Shown here: one piece after another, positions 1 through 8,111 of the stretch
Layout: the number at the start of each line of letters is the position of its first letter
Position numbering within the stretch: position 1 is the first letter of the stretch
Assembly: GCF_003171675.1 (NCBI RefSeq)
Contig: NZ_QFZQ01000007.1
Coordinates: 186,001-250,000 of the forward strand
Direction: 5' to 3'
DNA from: Reichenbachiella versicolor
GTDB lineage: Bacteria; Bacteroidota; Bacteroidia; Cytophagales; Cyclobacteriaceae
Length of the DNA: 64,000 bases
The notes under the pieces: generated by a model
Told to the model about the DNA's origin: nothing
Database searches by the model: none
Seen by the model: the letters and a program-made list of their open reading frames with translations, nothing else
Position numbers and translations under genes: made by a program

Positions 1-1206
1 TCTAATCAATGCTTCTTCTCTTGTCTGAGCAGAAACAATCAGTTTAGCAATCATTGAGTCATAATTAGGAGGAATAGTATAACCTGCATATACATGACTA
101 TCTACTCTTACACCATGACCACCAGGAAGGTGAAGGTTTGTAATCTTCCCTGGAGAAGGTCTAAAATCTTTTGCTACATCCTCAGCATTGATTCTACACT
201 CTATGGCATGAAGCTTTGGGAAATAGTTTTTACCAGATATCTCAATACCAGCAGCCACCTTTATTTGCTCCTTGATCAGATCAAAATCTGTTACTTCTTC
301 CGTGATAGGATGCTCTACCTGAATACGAGTATTCATTTCCATAAAGTAGAAATCACCATGCTTATCTAGTAAGAATTCAACTGTACCTGCGCCTTCATAA
401 CCGATAGCTTCCGCACCTTTAATCGCAGCTACACCCATTCTCTCACGAAGTTCCTGAGTCATAACTGAAGCTGGACATGGAGTTTCTTCAGTCAATTTTT
501 GGTGCCTTCTCTGTACAGAACAATCTCTTTCAGAAAGATGACAAGCTCTACCTCTACTATCTCCTACTATCTGTATTTCTACGTGTCTTGGCTCTTCCAC
601 GAATTTCTCAAGGTACATACCATCGTTGCCAAAGGCTGCTTTGGACTCAATTCGAGCGTCATTCCATGCTTTCTCAAATTCTTCCTCCTTTTCGATTTTT
701 CGCATACCGCGTCCACCACCACCAGCAGTCGCTTTGATAATGACTGGGTATCCAACTTCCTTAGCCAATGCAATACCTTCTTGTAATGAATCTAACAATC
801 CATCAGAACCAGGAATAGTAGGAACACCAGCTTTCTTCATAGTATCCTTAGCTGTAGCCTTATCCCCCATTTTGTTAATCATCTCTGCACTAGCACCGAT
901 GAATTTGATATCGTACTCCTCACATACTTTAGAGAATTCGGCATTCTCAGAAAGAAATCCATATCCTGGATGAATAGCGTCTGCATTAGTAATTTCTGCT
1001 GCTGAAACTATTTTCTTGATATCTAAGTAAGATTGAGAACTCGGAGCGGGGCCAATACATACAGCCTCATCAGCAAACCTCACATGTAAACTGTCAGCAT
1101 CGGCTGTAGAATAAACCGCTACAGTTTTGATGCCCATTTCCTTACAAGTTCTGATTACTCTAAGAGCAATCTCTCCCCTGTTGGCAATTAATATCTTTTT
1201 AAACAC
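1..1206 (-). CDS. accC: Acetyl-CoA carboxylase, biotin carboxylase subunit (3' end outside window)
   Basis: This is the ATP-dependent biotin carboxylase that carboxylates the biotin on AccB in the first committed step of fatty acid synthesis. Reading the minus strand from a GTG start at 1206 gives a continuous frame of about 402 codons beginning [20 protein letters not shown], the standard AccC start. A glycine-rich ATP-grasp loop ([12 protein letters not shown]), the [11 protein letters not shown] motif and the FRPSPGKI stretch follow. An in-frame TAA lies a few codons upstream and there is no ATG between it and the GTG, so the GTG start is well supported. Family length is about 450 residues, so roughly 50 C-terminal residues lie beyond the left edge. 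It is 19 bases downstream of accB and clearly in the same operon. Confidence 0.97.
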   Translation of the reverse strand, partial: MFKKILIANRGEIALRVIRTCKEMGIKTVAVYSTADADSLHVRFADEAVCIGPAPSSQSYLDIKKIVSAAEITNADAIHPGYGFLSENAEFSKVCEEYDIKFIGASAEMINKMGDKATAKDTMKKAGVPTIPGSDGLLDSLQEGIALAKEVGYPVIIKATAGGGGRGMRKIEKEEEFEKAWNDARIESKAAFGNDGMYLEKFVEEPRHVEIQIVGDSRGRACHLSERDCSVQRRHQKLTEETPCPASVMTQELRERMGVAAIKGAEAIGYEGAGTVEFLLDKHGDFYFMEMNTRIQVEHPITEEVTDFDLIKEQIKVAAGIEISGKNYFPKLHAIECRINAEDVAKDFRPSPGKITNLHLPGGHGVRVDSHVYAGYTIPPNYDSMIAKLIVSAQTREEALIR

Positions 1207-1225
1207 TACGCTTTGAGTTTATGTA

Positions 1226-1705
1226 TTAAGAAGGATCTACTAGGAATAATGGCTGATCATACTCAACAGGCGCAGCATTTTCTGCCAAAATCTTCACTAT
1301 AGTACCTGAAACTTCAGATTCAATTTCATTGAAAAGTTTCATAGCTTCTATAATACATACTGTGTCCCCAGCGCTAATTTTATCTCCTACATTCACAAAG
1401 TTTGGTGACTCTGGATTAGCTGCTTTGTAGAAAGTACCGATCATTGGAGACTTTACTTCGATATAGTTATTTCCAGCTGGAGCAGGAGATTCTACTGCTG
1501 CTGGAGCAGGTGCTGGTGCTGCAGCTGGCACTGGAGCTGCTACGGGTGCAGGTGCTGCGACCACAGGAGCTGCAACTGTCTCTACTATTTGAGCTTCGTT
1601 ACTTCTCTTCACCTTAATCTTGAACTCTTCAGTTTCGATATTCACCTCTTCTAGTCCTGAATCTGCTAGGAAATCAATTAGGTCTCTGATTTCTTTTACT
1701 TTCAT
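1226..1705 (-). CDS. accB: Acetyl-CoA carboxylase, biotin carboxyl carrier protein
   Basis: This 159-residue protein carries the biotin that shuttles CO2 between the carboxylase and transcarboxylase subunits. It has the expected three parts: an N-terminal helical region (1-35), a Pro/Ala-rich flexible linker (about 43-77) and a C-terminal biotinyl domain (80-157). The biotin attachment motif EAMKLFNEI is intact, with K123 as the modified lysine. The gene lies directly upstream of accC. A -7 type promoter element about 50 bases before the start suggests accBC can also be transcribed separately from the genes upstream. Confidence 0.97.
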   Translation of the reverse strand: MKVKEIRDLIDFLADSGLEEVNIETEEFKIKVKRSNEAQIVETVAAPVVAAPAPVAAPVPAAAPAPAPAAVESPAPAGNNYIEVKSPMIGTFYKAANPESPNFVNVGDKISAGDTVCIIEAMKLFNEIESEVSGTIVKILAENAAPVEYDQPLFLVDPS

Positions 1706-1757
1706 GAGATATGATATTTATTGTAATTCTTAACTATTGATTGGGATAAATGGACGG

Positions 1758-1765
1758 CAAATGTA
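1758..1765 (-). promoter_or_regulatory. Candidate -7 promoter element for accBC
   Basis: The minus strand reads TACATTTG here, an exact match to the Bacteroidota -7 consensus TAnnTTTG. It is placed about 50 bases before the accB start, in the 99-base gap after efp. I see no convincing TTG -33 element at the usual 17-23 base spacing, so this rests on the -7 match and location alone. Confidence 0.4.
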
Positions 1766-1804
1766 AAGCTTTAAGCCTAATAACATTCTTATCTCTCCCT
1801 CAGT

Positions 1805-2371
1805 TTATTTCTTGACTCTTTCTACGTAAGCCCCTGTTTTACTCTCAATCTTCAATGTATCACCTTCATTGACGAAAAGTGGAACTTGAATCTCAGCACC
1901 AGTCTCTACAGTAGCAGGCTTGGATGCATTAGTCGCTGTATCGCCTTTTAACCCTGGTTCAGTGTAAGTGACATCAAGGATTACATGAATAGGAAGCTCT
2001 ACCCCTAATATTACTTCTTCCTCAGCGTGAAAGATCACCTCAACATTCTGTCCTTCTTTCAAAAATTTAGGCGCATCAATCAAAGTTTCCTCTACCCCTA
2101 TTTGCTCATAAGTCTCATTATGCATGAAGTTGTACCCTAAATCATCTTTGTACAAATACTGATACTTATGTCTCTCAATACGAGCAGTCTGAATTTTGTG
2201 TCCAGCAGAGAAAGTATTATCTACTACTTTGCCAGTCTTCACGTTTTTCAATTTTGTTCTTACAAAGGCAGGACCTTTTCCTGGCTTTACGTGTTGGAAG
2301 TCTATGATAAAGTACAAACCATGATTGTACTCAATACACATTCCGTTTTTGATATCTGCAGTAGTTGCCAT
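1805..2371 (-). CDS. efp: Translation elongation factor P
   Basis: EF-P enters stalled ribosomes and promotes peptide bond formation at polyproline stretches. The 188-residue length matches the family. The N-terminal KOW-like domain contains the characteristic segment [15 protein letters not shown]; the lysine at the loop tip is the position modified in many bacteria. The C-terminal OB domains contain [19 protein letters not shown] and VPLFVNEGD, both typical of EF-P. It sits between fabH and accB in the operon. I saw no gene for a loop-modifying enzyme in this window. Confidence 0.97.
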   Translation of the reverse strand: MATTADIKNGMCIEYNHGLYFIIDFQHVKPGKGPAFVRTKLKNVKTGKVVDNTFSAGHKIQTARIERHKYQYLYKDDLGYNFMHNETYEQIGVEETLIDAPKFLKEGQNVEVIFHAEEEVILGVELPIHVILDVTYTEPGLKGDTATNASKPATVETGAEIQVPLFVNEGDTLKIESKTGAYVERVKK

Positions 2372-2398
2372 TATCTGAATAATTAATAATGCTATGAA

Positions 2399-3397
2399 TT
2401 ATTTCGGGTCGTAAGCCCATTTTAAATAAAGAGATCCCCAAGTGAAACCACCTCCGAAAGCAGCCAAAATTAAATTGTCTCCTTTCTTCAATTGACTTTC
2501 ATAATCCCACAAACAAAGAGGAAGTGTCCCCGCTGTAGTGTTACCATATTTTTCAATATTCATCATGACCTTGTCGTCGCTCACTTCCATTCTACGAGCG
2601 GTAGCATCTATGATTCTTTTATTGGCCTGATGAGGTACTAACCAAGCAATATCTTCACCTTTAAGATTGTTTTTCTCCATGATTTCGGCAGAAACATCTG
2701 CCATATTGGTCACAGCAAATTTAAAAACTGTCGACCCTTCTTGGAATGCATAGTGTTTTTTAGCTTGAACAGACTCAACTGTGGCAGGAACTCTGCTACC
2801 TCCTCCAGGCATACCTAAGAAATTGACGCCAGTTCCATCAGTTTTCAAAATAGAGTCAACAACACCCACATTTTCTTCTGTTGGTTCAAGTAGTACAGCT
2901 CCACCACCGTCTCCGAATATGATACAGGTAGTTCTATCTTCATAGTTGATAATTGATGACATCTTATCAGCACCTATCACAATGACTTTTTTGTACTTTC
3001 CTGTTTCGATAAACTGAGCAGCCGTAGATAATGCATATAAGAACCCTGAACAAGCTGCTCCCATATCAAAACTCCAAGCGTTTTTTGCACCTATTTCCTC
3101 TCCTACAATATTAGCAGTAGCAGGAAAAGGGAAATCAGGAGTAATAGTGGCACAGATTATCAAATCTATATCCATAGGATCAGTTCCAGTCTTCTCAAGC
3201 AGGCCTTTACAAGCTTCAACACCTATCACAGATGTTCCTTGTTCTACTCCTTTTAAAATTCTTCTTTCTTTGATTCCTGTACGAGTAGTGATCCACTCAT
3301 CAGAGGTATCCACCATCGTTTCAAGCTCGGCGTTAGTCAATACATAGTCTGGTACATAACCATGAACGCCTGTGATCGCAGCTTTAATATTTGTCAT
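2399..3397 (-). CDS. fabH: 3-oxoacyl-[acyl-carrier-protein] synthase III
   Basis: FabH condenses acetyl-CoA or another starter acyl-CoA with malonyl-ACP to begin fatty acid chains. The 332-residue protein has the complete catalytic triad: C116 in [14 protein letters not shown]256 in [12 protein letters not shown] and N286 in EKYGNTTAG. The glycine-rich FGGGFTWG segment near the C-terminus is also typical. It lies 27 bases upstream of efp. The 177-base gap between it and rpmF holds a small hairpin but no plsX gene, which is found next to fabH in many other bacteria. Confidence 0.96.
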   Translation of the reverse strand: MTNIKAAITGVHGYVPDYVLTNAELETMVDTSDEWITTRTGIKERRILKGVEQGTSVIGVEACKGLLEKTGTDPMDIDLIICATITPDFPFPATANIVGEEIGAKNAWSFDMGAACSGFLYALSTAAQFIETGKYKKVIVIGADKMSSIINYEDRTTCIIFGDGGGAVLLEPTEENVGVVDSILKTDGTGVNFLGMPGGGSRVPATVESVQAKKHYAFQEGSTVFKFAVTNMADVSAEIMEKNNLKGEDIAWLVPHQANKRIIDATARRMEVSDDKVMMNIEKYGNTTAGTLPLCLWDYESQLKKGDNLILAAFGGGFTWGSLYLKWAYDPK

Positions 3398-3522
3398 TTG
3401 GGGCTAAATTTGACTGTATATCCATAGATATAGCTTAGGTCATTCAATTGGTCGGCAAGATAGTGAAAATCTTATCAATTGAAATCCAAGCTGATTGAAG
3501 TGTAGTAGGTATAAACAGAGAA

Positions 3523-3543
3523 AGTCTGCTTTTTAGGCAGACT
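3523..3543 (-). terminator. Small hairpin between rpmF and fabH
   Basis: AGTCTGC and GCAGACT form a perfect 7-bp stem around a 7-base loop, 31 bases downstream of the rpmF stop. On the minus strand it is followed by TTTCTCTGTTT, which is T-rich but not a clean run. It may be a weak terminator or attenuator that lowers expression of fabH and later genes relative to the ribosomal protein gene. Confidence 0.4.
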
Positions 3544-3574
3544 ATGGTAATTATTCTCTTGAGCTCAAAGTATA

Positions 3575-3766
3575 TTAAGCTAGAACTTCTTTCTCTATCA
3601 CAACTTTACCTTTGTAGTAAAGTTTGCCTTCGTGCCAGTATGCTCTGTGAGGTAAGTGTGCCTCTCCAGTAGTAGCACAAACTACATAGTTCTTTGCTTC
3701 AGACTTGTAGTGAGTTCTTCTCTTATCCCTTCTTTGCTTCGACGTCTTACGCTTAGGATGTGCCAT
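3575..3766 (-). CDS. rpmF: 50S ribosomal protein L32
   Basis: This 63-residue basic protein is a component of the large ribosomal subunit. It begins [20 protein letters not shown], the standard L32 start. The zinc-binding cysteines found in many L32 proteins are largely absent: only one Cys ([20 protein letters not shown]) is seen, so this is a zinc-independent form, which is common in this phylum. It is 17 bases downstream of the DUF177 gene, the conserved pairing in most bacteria. Confidence 0.96.
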   Translation of the reverse strand: MAHPKRKTSKQRRDKRRTHYKSEAKNYVVCATTGEAHLPHRAYWHEGKLYYKGKVVIEKEVLA

Positions 3767-3783
3767 CTTCTTATTATTTTACT

Positions 3784-4326
3784 TTAGTTCTTTTTAATAT
3801 TTTTCAATGCCGCCCATCTAGGGTCGATATCTTCTTCTTTACTCTCTTCCTCTTCTTCTTCTGATTCACCTACGGTGTATACCCATTCCAATTCATCATC
3901 CTCTTCGATATCATCTTCTTCGAACTTAGGATGAAGTTTTTTCATTGGAACAGCCAAAGAAATATACTCATAGAGCGGTTGCTGAATATTGATGCTTTGC
4001 TGTCCACTTGGTATTACCCAAATATCCTCTTCGCTATCATCAAATTCTTCCCCATACTTTATGAGAAGAGTTTCCGTACTATCAATAACATAGTCAAAAG
4101 GTTCGTTGCTACGATCACATATTAATTCCAAAGAGGCATTAATATCAAACGTAAGCTCCATCAAAGTTTCTTTTTTCAACAAAGAAACTTTGCACTCACC
4201 TTTACCATTGTCGACTAGGCTATCTTCAAAACTTTCAAAGAGCTCATCATTAATTTCAAATTCATATTCATGAACCCCAATCTTGAGTCCGTAAATATCA
4301 ATCTTAAATCGCTTATTTTCTTTCAT
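3784..4326 (-). CDS. DUF177/YceD family protein
   Basis: YceD-family proteins are encoded next to rpmF in most bacteria and have been linked to 23S rRNA processing or ribosome assembly; the exact role is not settled. The protein begins MKENKRFKIDIYGLKIG and has a strongly acidic C-terminal tail (many E and D) ending RWAALKNIKKN, as in other Bacteroidota members. I place the start at the ATG at 4326 (180 residues). An alternative TTG at 4356 would overlap the -7 promoter element and therefore lie upstream of the transcript. Confidence 0.88.
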   Translation of the reverse strand: MKENKRFKIDIYGLKIGVHEYEFEINDELFESFEDSLVDNGKGECKVSLLKKETLMELTFDINASLELICDRSNEPFDYVIDSTETLLIKYGEEFDDSEEDIWVIPSGQQSINIQQPLYEYISLAVPMKKLHPKFEEDDIEEDDELEWVYTVGESEEEEEESKEEDIDPRWAALKNIKKN

Positions 4327-4353
4327 TTTAGCTATGTCTAGAAAATAGGGACG

Positions 4354-4361
4354 CAAATTTA
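4354..4361 (-). promoter_or_regulatory. Candidate -7 promoter element of the DUF177-rpmF-fabH-efp-accBC operon
   Basis: The minus strand reads TAAATTTG, an exact match to TAnnTTTG, followed by GCG. It is about 28 bases before the ATG at 4326, which would give a leader of about 20 bases. No -33 TTG is seen at normal spacing. The position at the head of the operon and opposite the divergent regulator gene supports it. Confidence 0.5.
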
Positions 4362-4436
4362 GATATATATTACTGATAATTAAAAGGTATTTACAAAATT
4401 TGATCCCTAAATCATTAAACCTTTGTCACTTATCAT

Positions 4437-5060
4437 ATGGAACAGCTTCTAATAGCAAAATTCGGTAAACTATTTCAAAAAGACCTTATTGATGAGATTC
4501 TTGATTGTATCAAGTTTAAGGAGGTGGATTCAGGTGAAGTGATCATTGACTATGGAAAATATGTAAAGAGCATTCCTCTAGTATTGGATGGTTCAATAAA
4601 GGTTATTCGTGAGGATAATAAAGGTCATGAGTTATTTCTTTATTATCTAGGTGGTGGGGATACTTGTGCTATGTCTCTCACTTGCTGTCTCAAACATAAA
4701 AAAAGTGAAATACGAGCAGTAGCTGAAACTAATGTGATGGTAGGTATGATCCCTCTAGAACAAATGGACAATTGGATGAAATTCTCTTCTTGGAGGCAGT
4801 TTGTATTCAATTCATATAACGAAAGGTTTGAGGAAATGCTTTCAGCTTTAGACTCTGTAGCGTTTATGAAACTTGACGAACGCTTGATGAATTACTTACT
4901 TGACATCAAGCAAAATACTGGTTCGTTTGTAATTTCACGTACTCATCAAGATATAGCAAAAGACCTAGGTACTTCCAGAGTTGTAATATCGAGACTCTTG
5001 AAAAAGCTAGAAGAAAACGGACAAATAGAGTTACATCGAAACAAAATCGAAGTGATGTAA
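4437..5060 (+). CDS. Crp/Fnr family transcriptional regulator
   Basis: The 207-residue protein has an N-terminal cyclic-nucleotide-binding-type beta barrel (about 1-120), a dimerisation helix (about 125-155) and a C-terminal winged helix-turn-helix (about 160-207). The DNA-reading helix lies in RTHQDIAKDLGTSRVVISRLLKKLEENGQI. I do not see the E. coli Crp cAMP-binding residue pattern, and there is no Fnr-type four-cysteine cluster, so the ligand is unknown. The gene is divergent from the accBC operon and 144 bases upstream of the SulP gene. A Crp/Fnr-like dyad lies between this gene and sulP, so the transporter is its most likely target. Confidence 0.92.
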   Translation: MEQLLIAKFGKLFQKDLIDEILDCIKFKEVDSGEVIIDYGKYVKSIPLVLDGSIKVIREDNKGHELFLYYLGGGDTCAMSLTCCLKHKKSEIRAVAETNVMVGMIPLEQMDNWMKFSSWRQFVFNSYNERFEEMLSALDSVAFMKLDERLMNYLLDIKQNTGSFVISRTHQDIAKDLGTSRVVISRLLKKLEENGQIELHRNKIEVM

Positions 5061-5141
5061 ATGTAATCATCACAAAAATTCCTTTTTACCTTATTTAATT
5101 CTACGCTTTAGTCTATCAGAATAACTCCCTCCTTTAGCTAA

Positions 5142-5155
5142 GTAACAATCGTTAC
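5142..5155 (+). promoter_or_regulatory. Candidate Crp/Fnr-family operator upstream of sulP
   Basis: The sequence GTAACAATCGTTAC is a perfect inverted repeat with 5-bp arms and a 4-bp centre. This is the geometry of Crp/Fnr sites and fits the GTA-N8-TAC pattern known for NtcA. It lies 82 bases after the regulator gene stop and ends 49 bases before the sulP start, partly overlapping the likely -33 region. Confidence 0.5.
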
Positions 5156-5185
5156 AATAGATACTTATCGCTTCAGCTACCTTTG
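5152..5185 (+). promoter_or_regulatory. Candidate sulP promoter
   Basis: TACCTTTG at 5178-5185 matches the TAnnTTTG -7 consensus. A weak -33 candidate (TTAC at 5152-5155) lies 22 bases upstream and is the right arm of the dyad. The predicted transcript would start about 13 bases before the sulP ATG. Confidence 0.42.
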
Positions 5186-5204
5186 CGAGGTGTCTTAAAT
5201 TGTA

Positions 5205-6899
5205 ATGAAAGGTTTATTCCCAATCTTATCAGCTCTAAAAGGGTACTCTAAAAGTACATTTAAAAATGATATGACCGCTGGTCTGGCAGTCGGAGTATTA
5301 CTTGTACCACAAGGAATGGCATATGCTATGTTAGCTGGATTACCACCAGTTTACGGTCTTTATTCGGCAATCTTCCCTCAATTAGTATACTCCATCTTTG
5401 GATCATCAAGACAGTTGGCCGTAGGACCTGTAGCAATGGATTCACTTTTGGTGGCTACATCTATATCGACCTTAGCTCACATAGGCTCTGAACATTATAT
5501 AGAGCTTGCTCTATTATTAGCTTTTATAATAGGGAGTACTCAAGTTTTAATGGGCATTTTCAAATTAGGCTTTCTTGTTAATTTTCTTTCTAAACCAGTG
5601 ATAAGTGGATTTACATCTGCAGCGGCATTAATAATTGCAGCCAGTCAATTAAAAAATATTCTTGGCTTCAACATTCCACGATCTCGTTTTATTCAGGATA
5701 TCTTCATTGACACTATTCGAGAAATAGAGCACTTTCATTGGCTAACATTTATATTGGGAATTCTAGCAATCTCAGTCTTGATTTTATTTAAGAGGTATTT
5801 CCCTAAAATCCCTGCTGGAATCACTGTCGTAGCCTTATCAACCTTACTTGTCTACATATTGACACTTACAGAACAAGGTTTCTCAGTTGTTGGAGAAATT
5901 CCTAAAGGGTTACCCAAATTTCAATTTCATTCTTTACAAATAGAAGTTGTTTATGAGATCATTCCTATAGGGATAGTAATAGCCATAATTGGATTTTTAG
6001 AAGCCTATTCAGTTGGTACTAGGATCCAGATGAAACATAGTAAAGAGTATTCTATCAAGCCCAATCAAGAACTATTAGCATTGGGGCTTTCAAATATCGT
6101 AGGATCATTTCTGGGTAGTTTCCCTACTTCTGGAGGATTTGGAAGGACAGCTGTCAATGATCAATCAGGGGCAAAAACTCCTATTGCTAGCTGGATTGCT
6201 GCATCAATTGTTCTGTCAACTCTATTATTTTTAACTCCCTTATTCTATTATTTACCTAAGGCTACACTGGCTTCATTGATCATTGTTGCAGTACTCGGTT
6301 TGGTTGATTTGAAACTGCCAACTAGATTATGGAAAGCTGACAAAGCCGACTTTGTAATGCTTCTTGTAACTTTTTCAGTCACATTGTTCTTTGGAATAGA
6401 AAAAGGTGTGATCATTGGAGTGGGACTATCGTTGACTACCCTTATTTATAAAACTTCTGAGCCTCATACTGCTTGGCTAGGCAAAGTCAGTGGGACTAAA
6501 CACTATAGAAACCTCTTGAGATACGATAACGCGGAGGATCATCCTAATATTTCTATACTAAGAATTGATGCTAGACTCTATTTTGCCAATATCAATGCGG
6601 TAGTAAAAATAATAAAAGAAGCTTCAATTTCTAAACCAACGTTAAAAATATTCATAATTGATGCACAAGGCATAAGTGATATTGACGCAACTGCTCTAGA
6701 TGGTTTGTCGGAAATTCATTCTCATCTTAATTCAAAAGGGATTACTCTAAAAATAACTAGTGTTATTGGACCTGTAAGAGATAAATTATTCAAGTCAGGT
6801 ATGATAGAATTACTAGGAGAAAGTAACTTTGCGCCGTCGATAGATGAAGCTCTTGGGAATAAGGAAAATTCTAAGCTAAGATTTCAAACTCAGGATTGA
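5205..6899 (+). CDS. SulP family anion transporter with STAS domain
   Basis: The 564-residue protein is an inner-membrane anion transporter or permease of the SulP (SLC26-like) family; substrates in the family include sulfate, bicarbonate and organic anions. The membrane part (about 20-420) begins with the family signature VGVLLVPQGMAYAMLAGLPPV and contains GFTSAAALIIAASQLK and SNIVGSFLGSFPTSGGFGRTA. A cytoplasmic STAS domain follows (about 440-550, around FIIDAQGISDIDATALDGL). Transport of sulfate is plausible but not proven, since no sulfate assimilation genes are nearby. The upstream dyad suggests control by the neighbouring Crp/Fnr regulator. Confidence 0.93.
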   Translation: MKGLFPILSALKGYSKSTFKNDMTAGLAVGVLLVPQGMAYAMLAGLPPVYGLYSAIFPQLVYSIFGSSRQLAVGPVAMDSLLVATSISTLAHIGSEHYIELALLLAFIIGSTQVLMGIFKLGFLVNFLSKPVISGFTSAAALIIAASQLKNILGFNIPRSRFIQDIFIDTIREIEHFHWLTFILGILAISVLILFKRYFPKIPAGITVVALSTLLVYILTLTEQGFSVVGEIPKGLPKFQFHSLQIEVVYEIIPIGIVIAIIGFLEAYSVGTRIQMKHSKEYSIKPNQELLALGLSNIVGSFLGSFPTSGGFGRTAVNDQSGAKTPIASWIAASIVLSTLLFLTPLFYYLPKATLASLIIVAVLGLVDLKLPTRLWKADKADFVMLLVTFSVTLFFGIEKGVIIGVGLSLTTLIYKTSEPHTAWLGKVSGTKHYRNLLRYDNAEDHPNISILRIDARLYFANINAVVKIIKEASISKPTLKIFIIDAQGISDIDATALDGLSEIHSHLNSKGITLKITSVIGPVRDKLFKSGMIELLGESNFAPSIDEALGNKENSKLRFQTQD

Positions 6900-6929
6900 T
6901 TCTACCGTAAACTGACTAAAACTTTTCTC

Positions 6930-7460
6930 ATGAGACTTTTATCATTTATTGCTCTCGTTCCCTTTTTACTGTCCAGTAATTTTCAAAAAGATTCAGGTAA
7001 AAAAGCTGCTAAACAAGAAAAAAAGCTTAGAGCATATGAGGCCTCTGTCGATATGGCCGACAAAGCTGAATTTGAATTTATAGCCAACTTTGCAAATCCA
7101 ATGTCAGGGAACAACATACCATTGACTGGTCCTACTTATGATCTTATTGTAAAAGGGGACTCTGTCAAAGTTTTCCTACCATATTTTGGAGTATCTAGAA
7201 TAGCACCTGATTATGGTTCATCAGACAGAGGTATCAAATACGAAGGGCTACTTAGGAATTATTCTGTAGGCAATAATCCTAAAAGGAAACAGGTTGTAAT
7301 TACTTTCCAATCTGATAGTAAAAATCAAGAAGTATACCGATACACCCTATTCATGGGAGCTGGAGATGATGCGTCTCTTACAATCAGTAGCACTCATCGT
7401 GATCCTATTTCTTTTACCGGAGTGAGATCCGTAATAGAATTGGATGATGAAAAAAAATAA
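6930..7460 (+). CDS. DUF4251 family secreted protein
   Basis: The 176-residue protein starts with a short hydrophobic export signal (MRLLSFIALVPFLLSSNF). It shows the DUF4251 pattern: FEFIANFANPMSG, PTYDLIVKGDSVKVFLPYFGVSR, GIKYEGLLRNYSV and a C-terminal SLTISSTHRDPISFTGV. DUF4251 proteins are common in Bacteroidota envelopes and have no established function. It starts 30 bases after sulP and may be co-transcribed with it. Confidence 0.8.
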   Translation: MRLLSFIALVPFLLSSNFQKDSGKKAAKQEKKLRAYEASVDMADKAEFEFIANFANPMSGNNIPLTGPTYDLIVKGDSVKVFLPYFGVSRIAPDYGSSDRGIKYEGLLRNYSVGNNPKRKQVVITFQSDSKNQEVYRYTLFMGAGDDASLTISSTHRDPISFTGVRSVIELDDEKK

Positions 7461-7588
7461 TCGAGCTTCATACCAATTACCCATAACCCTCTCACCTTAA
7501 GTCGATAATAACCTTCCACTCGTCGATAGATTTGTGATTTAACGTTTTGTTATTGTTGGTTTGTAATAGATTATAAACCCAAGCCAAC

Positions 7589-8056
7589 ATGAAATCGACC
7601 TATATAATATTCACCCTGACACTTTTTTGTTTGACTAGTTTTGGCCAGACTTATTCTGGCAAGTTTCAGATAGATCCAGCAATACGTGACTTTAAAAACT
7701 TCACAGTCACTGCAGAACCCGTAAAAAACGTGGCCGACAATCACATCAATGTGAGAGCTATTAATCTAGAGGATGAAATATTCTCTTCTACCGCCCAGTT
7801 TGCCTCACCTGAAATCATTGAGACGGTGTTAAAAAATTTCAGAGGTGAGTTATCGATTATTTCTGTTTACGAAGGGCAGTTAGAGATTTATAACAAATTA
7901 CTTCCTTTTTATTTAGTAGGATACAGAGGAGTAGACGGAAGCGAAAAACACTTCTTGTTAGAAAAATATACTGATAAATCTGAGGACGCACTAATGGTTA
8001 ATGTGGACACATATCAATGGTCTAAGACTAACACTGTGCAAATCGAGAATTATTGA
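7589..8056 (+). CDS. Secreted protein of unknown function
   Basis: This 155-residue protein begins with a clear signal peptide (MKSTYIIFTLTLFCLTSFGQ) with likely cleavage after FGQ, the common Bacteroidota pattern. The mature part is about 135 residues, predicted to be mostly beta and loop, and includes YNKLLPFYLVGYRGVDGSEKHF. I do not recognise a family. A TAnnTTTG match (TAGATTTG, 7527-7534) lies about 55 bases upstream and a strong terminator follows, so it is probably its own transcription unit. Confidence 0.72.
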   Translation: MKSTYIIFTLTLFCLTSFGQTYSGKFQIDPAIRDFKNFTVTAEPVKNVADNHINVRAINLEDEIFSSTAQFASPEIIETVLKNFRGELSIISVYEGQLEIYNKLLPFYLVGYRGVDGSEKHFLLEKYTDKSEDALMVNVDTYQWSKTNTVQIENY

Positions 8057-8079
8057 GTGTTTGGTAATATTTAGTTGTT

Positions 8080-8103
8080 GGTCAGTAGCACTTGCTACTG
8101 ACC
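8080..8103 (+). terminator. Terminator after the 7589-8056 gene
   Basis: GGTCAGTAGC and GCTACTGACC form a perfect 10-bp stem with a 4-base loop, 24 bases after the plus-strand stop. It is followed by TTGTTTATTT on the plus strand. It sits between convergent genes but the T-rich tract favours the plus strand. Confidence 0.75.
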
Positions 8104-8111
8104 TTGTTTAT

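Noticed and set aside
579-973. Short frames inside accC, including 579-773 on the minus strand and 626-973 on the plus strand
   Set aside because: They are alternative frames of a continuous, well-conserved AccC reading frame.
3398-3574. A plsX gene between rpmF and fabH
   Set aside because: The 177-base gap is too short and holds only a hairpin; plsX must be elsewhere if present.
4327-4356. Ten-codon N-terminal extension of the DUF177 protein starting at TTG
   Set aside because: The TTG is inside the TAAATTTG promoter element, so it would lie upstream of the transcript; the ATG at 4326 fits family starts.
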